NCBI RefSeq assembly: GCF_900168055.1
Contig: NZ_FUYS01000005.1
Location: 248,001-312,000, forward strand
DNA: 64,000 nt
DNA from: Parapedobacter luteus
Lineage (GTDB): Bacteria > Bacteroidota > Bacteroidia > Sphingobacteriales > Sphingobacteriaceae
Direction: 5' to 3'
Positions 61,901 to 64,000 of the stretch are shown here, piece after piece. Position 1 is the first letter of the stretch, and each line of letters opens with the position of its first letter. Position numbers and translations under genes: made by a program. Under the pieces are notes generated by a model. The model had not been told where the DNA came from. It saw nothing but the letters and a program-made list of their open reading frames with translations, and did not search any database.

Positions 61901-62396
61901 CGATGAGCACGACATGGACTGGATAGTGAACCGTACCATCCCTCCGGTAAACTACGGTTTACTGCTTGGGGCCAAATGGAGGAACCTGGCGTTTGAGGTA
62001 TTCGTACAGGGCGTTGCCGGCAATGACGTGCTGATCAACCAACGGAGCATCGAAGCTCGCCCGCATGTGACCAACTTCGATTTCTGGACAGATCACTGGA
62101 CGGCCGAAAACCCCAATGCCAGTTTTCCGCGACCGGGCCGGAATACTGCCGACGCCCCTTCTACATTTTGGGTGAGGGACGGGTCTTTCGCCCGGCTGAA
62201 GAACCTCCGGGTCTCGTATGATTTACCTGCCGACTGGCTCCGTAAAATCGCCGTTTCACAACTGCGGGTATTCTTGAATGGTGATAACCTATTTTTGCTG
62301 CAAAACAACGTGAAGTATTTTGATCCCGAAAACTCCAGTATCATAGCGTATCCCTTGATGAAGAGTTATACAGTAGGTGTTAACCTTAATTTTTAA
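58959..62396 (+). CDS. SusC-type TonB-dependent receptor with STN signalling domain
   Basis: A 1145-residue receptor. After the signal peptide, residues ~45-110 form an STN domain (IRAENKTIKYILKEIKRQTNYSFWYDVELINNTKKVTM, then LEDVLGQLCTQYGLEFKV) which contacts FecR. Next are the carboxypeptidase-regulatory-like domain (~142-210), the plug (EEVVIVGYGAQKKVNLTGSVAA, ILKDGASAAIYGSRAANGVILVTTKRG) and the barrel ending VNLNF. It is the sensor-transporter of the ECF sigma/FecR system directly upstream (83 bp). The ligand is unknown. Confidence 0.96.
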   Translation: MIKNKLFAKFKGFPLPLTSRIWTLLMICLTSFSVLASSISLNKRVSIRAENKTIKYILKEIKRQTNYSFWYDVELINNTKKVTMHVENGTLEDVLGQLCTQYGLEFKVNENHIVLLPKRHAPRSDKAALADGAPLNRQQELYKGYVRDQSGEPVGGVTIKVEGTSSATTATDENGQFQFSAVPGGTVTFSHLAYHTNSFTLGEATTLNVVLELIDQALEEVVIVGYGAQKKVNLTGSVAAINAEAINDIPSSSLSNALSGRMSGVLITQSVGKPGATSNIKVRADGTWNSAAPLYVIDGVVRDKFAFDGLDASEVENISILKDGASAAIYGSRAANGVILVTTKRGKVGKPVISYTGSFGVSDATLIPHRQSGYDQAILINNSLAIDQIPTTDNRYFTSDELEYFKNNRWDWLDDSWVNPIRNRHSLNVNGGSEHVRFFVGGTYYNETGSFRNLDFDRYNLRGNLEANITENLTASLNLNIENRDDLKPYWRWDSDNDNMADLYKGLLVRSEMIPPYINGRPNGGFVEWHPLEILADHTGYNRKRYGNYEATLALEYKVPQIEGLSVKVMYNRYNRHAFIKQFNRPYPLYNPVMTGGHGHIATDEIESVKIRNDGDFLFERYDRTDNYQFNTMVNYNNRFGKHDVGAVFVYEQAEGMLDWFNGQRNFFISSAVDQFYAGSPDAINSTVNGTGEEFGRLSYVGRLNYGYDGKYLIEASFRYDGSANFAPSQRWGFFPSVSGAWRISEESFFKNNVRFFDEAKLRASVGLLGNDAVGGWQWLQMYNFVSGSTPVTGAQFGNLSSGIVAGVVPNPNITWEKSLNYNVGLDTRFLQNKMSLTVDGFYKKTYDILGARMESLPTTFGAAMPAENYAKINAYGFELEFAYNDQISQDFSYQVRGNFGYATNKLVLKDEPENIRAFRSEIGLNTGRTLGYVATDIIRTQAQLDALPDGYTIFGQKPELGMLNYQDLRGATSDTPDGKIDEHDMDWIVNRTIPPVNYGLLLGAKWRNLAFEVFVQGVAGNDVLINQRSIEARPHVTNFDFWTDHWTAENPNASFPRPGRNTADAPSTFWVRDGSFARLKNLRVSYDLPADWLRKIAVSQLRVFLNGDNLFLLQNNVKYFDPENSSIIAYPLMKSYTVGVNLNF

Positions 62397-62403
62397 TGAC
62401 GAC

Positions 62404-64000
62404 ATGAAAAGGAACTTAATCTATTATACAATCCTTACCGGAGCTTTGGCCTTGACAGGGTGTAGCAAAGTCCTCGACAAACGAAACCTGTCGGCCGTTT
62501 CAGACGACCTCGTTTGGAACGACGAGAATTATGCAGAAGCATTCCTGAACAAACTATACCTTGACAATCTTCCGTCATGGGACGTCGAAGTATCTTCCTA
62601 TTCGGACGAGGCGTCACCCGAAGTTGGCAACTCAGCTATTCTGTACGGGCAACTAATCACGACTTCAATAGACGAGTGGTATTATGATCAAATCAGGTCT
62701 ATCAACTTACTGATGGCCAACGTAGACAAAAGTAGTTTGGGCGCTGAGGTGAAAAACAGCTTTAAGGCACAGGCGGCCGTGCTCCGGGCATGGCGTTACT
62801 TTGAGATGGTACGCTTATATGGCGGGGTGCCCTTGGTGCTGCATCCCCAAGAACTTACGGAAGACCTTTCCGTCTCGCGTGCCAGCGCCTCCGATTGCAT
62901 AGATGCTATCCTTGCTGATTTGGAGTTTGCTGAAGCCTACCTGCCTTGGCGATGGACGGGCAATGACGAGGGACGTTTCACTAAAGCCGTCGTCCAAGCG
63001 CTGAAAGGCCGTGTGCTGCTGTACTACGCAAGCCCCCAGTTCAACCCCAATCAAGACCAGGACCGCTGGACAGCATCATACAATGCCAATAAGCGAGCAA
63101 AGGAGGAATTGGCAGCGGAGGGTTATGGTTTGTATGAAAGCTACGCTAATCTTTGGTTTGACGAAATGAATAAGGAAGTGATTTTCGTGAAACGTTTCCA
63201 GGAACCTACCGTCGTCCATAGCTGGGATGCAAGCACCCGTCCGCTATCCGAGGCTCAGAACTTCTCGGGGGCCAACCACCCGACGTGGGATATGGTGGCG
63301 TCATATCCGATGGCATCCGGTGCGGCCATTGACGATCCAGATTCGGGTTATGATCCAATTTACTATTGGAAGAACCGCGATCCGAGGTTCGATGCGACCA
63401 TCGCCTATAACGGCGTGTTGTGGGAACTGAGTGGCAAAAGCGGCAGAAGACAATGGACCTATGAGGGAGCCGAGGCCAATGCGCCTACGCTATCGGGGTT
63501 CTATTGCCGCAAAGCCGTCAATGTAGGTTATACGCCTTATTTTACCGAAAGAAGCAGTACCGATTGGATCGAGCTGCGTTATGCCGAAGTGCTGCTGAAT
63601 TTCGCCGAGTCGGCGGTAGAGACCGGCCGGTTGGATGAAGCGTATGACGTGCTCAAGCAGATTAGGCACCGTGCCGGTATCGCTCCGGGCAGTGAGCAGC
63701 TTTATGGCCTGAAAGCTGGTATGGGTAAAGCTGAACTGATTGCGGCCATTATGCTGGAACGCAAACTGGAGTTTGCTTTTGAAGGCAAGCGCTACTGGGA
63801 TCTCCGGAGAAGGAAGCTGTTTGAACAAGAGTTGAACGGCAAGCGCCGCAAGGGATTGCTGCCGAAGCTGAAGGTTTCAAACGCCGAGTTCGAACGGGTA
63901 AAAGATCAAGTTGATTTGAACACCCAATATCATTTATATTTTGAAGACGAAATCATCAATGTGGACAGGGTGTTTGATATCAATTTCCGGGATAACTATT
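62404..64000 (+). CDS. SusD/RagB family lipoprotein, cut by the right window edge
   Basis: The open frame runs from ATG 62404 past the window end (532 codons seen, no stop). The signal peptide ends with lipobox LTGC (Cys20). SusD blocks are present: AQAAVLRAWRYFEMVRLYGGVPLV, then DWIELRYAEVLLNFAESAVETGRLDEAYDVLKQIRHRAG, and MLERKLEFAFEGKRYWDLRRRKLF. Little should be missing from the C-terminus. It begins 7 bp after the SusC stop. Confidence 0.93.
   Translation, partial: MKRNLIYYTILTGALALTGCSKVLDKRNLSAVSDDLVWNDENYAEAFLNKLYLDNLPSWDVEVSSYSDEASPEVGNSAILYGQLITTSIDEWYYDQIRSINLLMANVDKSSLGAEVKNSFKAQAAVLRAWRYFEMVRLYGGVPLVLHPQELTEDLSVSRASASDCIDAILADLEFAEAYLPWRWTGNDEGRFTKAVVQALKGRVLLYYASPQFNPNQDQDRWTASYNANKRAKEELAAEGYGLYESYANLWFDEMNKEVIFVKRFQEPTVVHSWDASTRPLSEAQNFSGANHPTWDMVASYPMASGAAIDDPDSGYDPIYYWKNRDPRFDATIAYNGVLWELSGKSGRRQWTYEGAEANAPTLSGFYCRKAVNVGYTPYFTERSSTDWIELRYAEVLLNFAESAVETGRLDEAYDVLKQIRHRAGIAPGSEQLYGLKAGMGKAELIAAIMLERKLEFAFEGKRYWDLRRRKLFEQELNGKRRKGLLPKLKVSNAEFERVKDQVDLNTQYHLYFEDEIINVDRVFDINFRDNY

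Overview
The window looks like the chromosome of a member of the Bacteroidota, most likely Sphingobacteriaceae (Parapedobacter/Sphingobacterium-like). It carries four SusC/SusD-type outer-membrane genes or pairs, an ECF sigma/FecR system feeding an STN-type SusC, HU-like and DUF4293 proteins, tRNAs without encoded CCA, and upstream regions that repeatedly show the Bacteroidota promoter element TAnnTTTG instead of TATAAT. G+C is moderate, roughly half by eye. Gene density is high and most genes are ordinary chromosomal functions.

Layout. 1-3.9 kb: end of a SusC gene, its SusD, and a secreted metallophosphoesterase with Ca-binding-like repeats, closed by a strong terminator. 4.1-8.4 kb: Crp/Fnr regulator plus SDR oxidoreductase (-), DoxX plus TauE/SafE (+), and a lipoprotein of unknown function. 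8.4-10.2 kb: a decayed DUF4386 remnant, tRNA-Glu and purD. 10.3-19.5 kb: a plug-domain/MG2-like envelope protein, a two-gene module for unsaturated fatty acid beta-oxidation (ECI1-like isomerase and DECR1-like reductase), a phosphohexomutase, a Nudix hydrolase, an Omp85-like barrel and a class V aminotransferase. 19.5-23 kb: an FtsX/MacB-type permease interrupted by an in-frame TAG and its probable ATPase partner; a tandem pair of 16-bp palindromes lies upstream of each. 23-31 kb: CtpA-like protease, unknown proteins, idi, kbl and typA. 31-36 kb: a SusCD pair. 36-44 kb: an RND efflux operon (TolC, RND pump, adaptor) preceded by its two-component system. 44-51 kb: small membrane proteins, ung, an Lrp/AsnC regulator and sufBCD. 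50.7-52.3 kb: a gene-poor stretch with repeat arrays, an HU-like gene, a small helix-turn-helix gene and tRNA-Gly. 52.3-57 kb: an FAD oxidoreductase, LemA with two TPM-domain proteins, and a thioredoxin-like lipid- or envelope-side protein. 57.2-64 kb: ECF sigma, FecR, STN-SusC and SusD (cut by the window end).

Most notable regulatory reading: the response-regulator gene and the tolC gene of the efflux cluster share one promoter architecture, TTCAAA-N5-TTCAAA-N9-TAnnTTTG, with identical spacings. This predicts a self-regulated efflux regulon with a direct-repeat operator of 11-bp period. Other signals are the paired TGTYCG-N4-CGRACA palindromes (21 bp centre to centre) at both FtsX-system genes, a 17-bp motif shared by the Crp-type regulator and the SDR gene beside it, a 22-bp-period array behind sufD, and TAnnTTTG boxes only 4 nt from the start codon at three genes, which suggests leaderless mRNAs. 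No phage, transposase or CRISPR was seen. Functional assignments rest on motifs read by eye; no database search was run.
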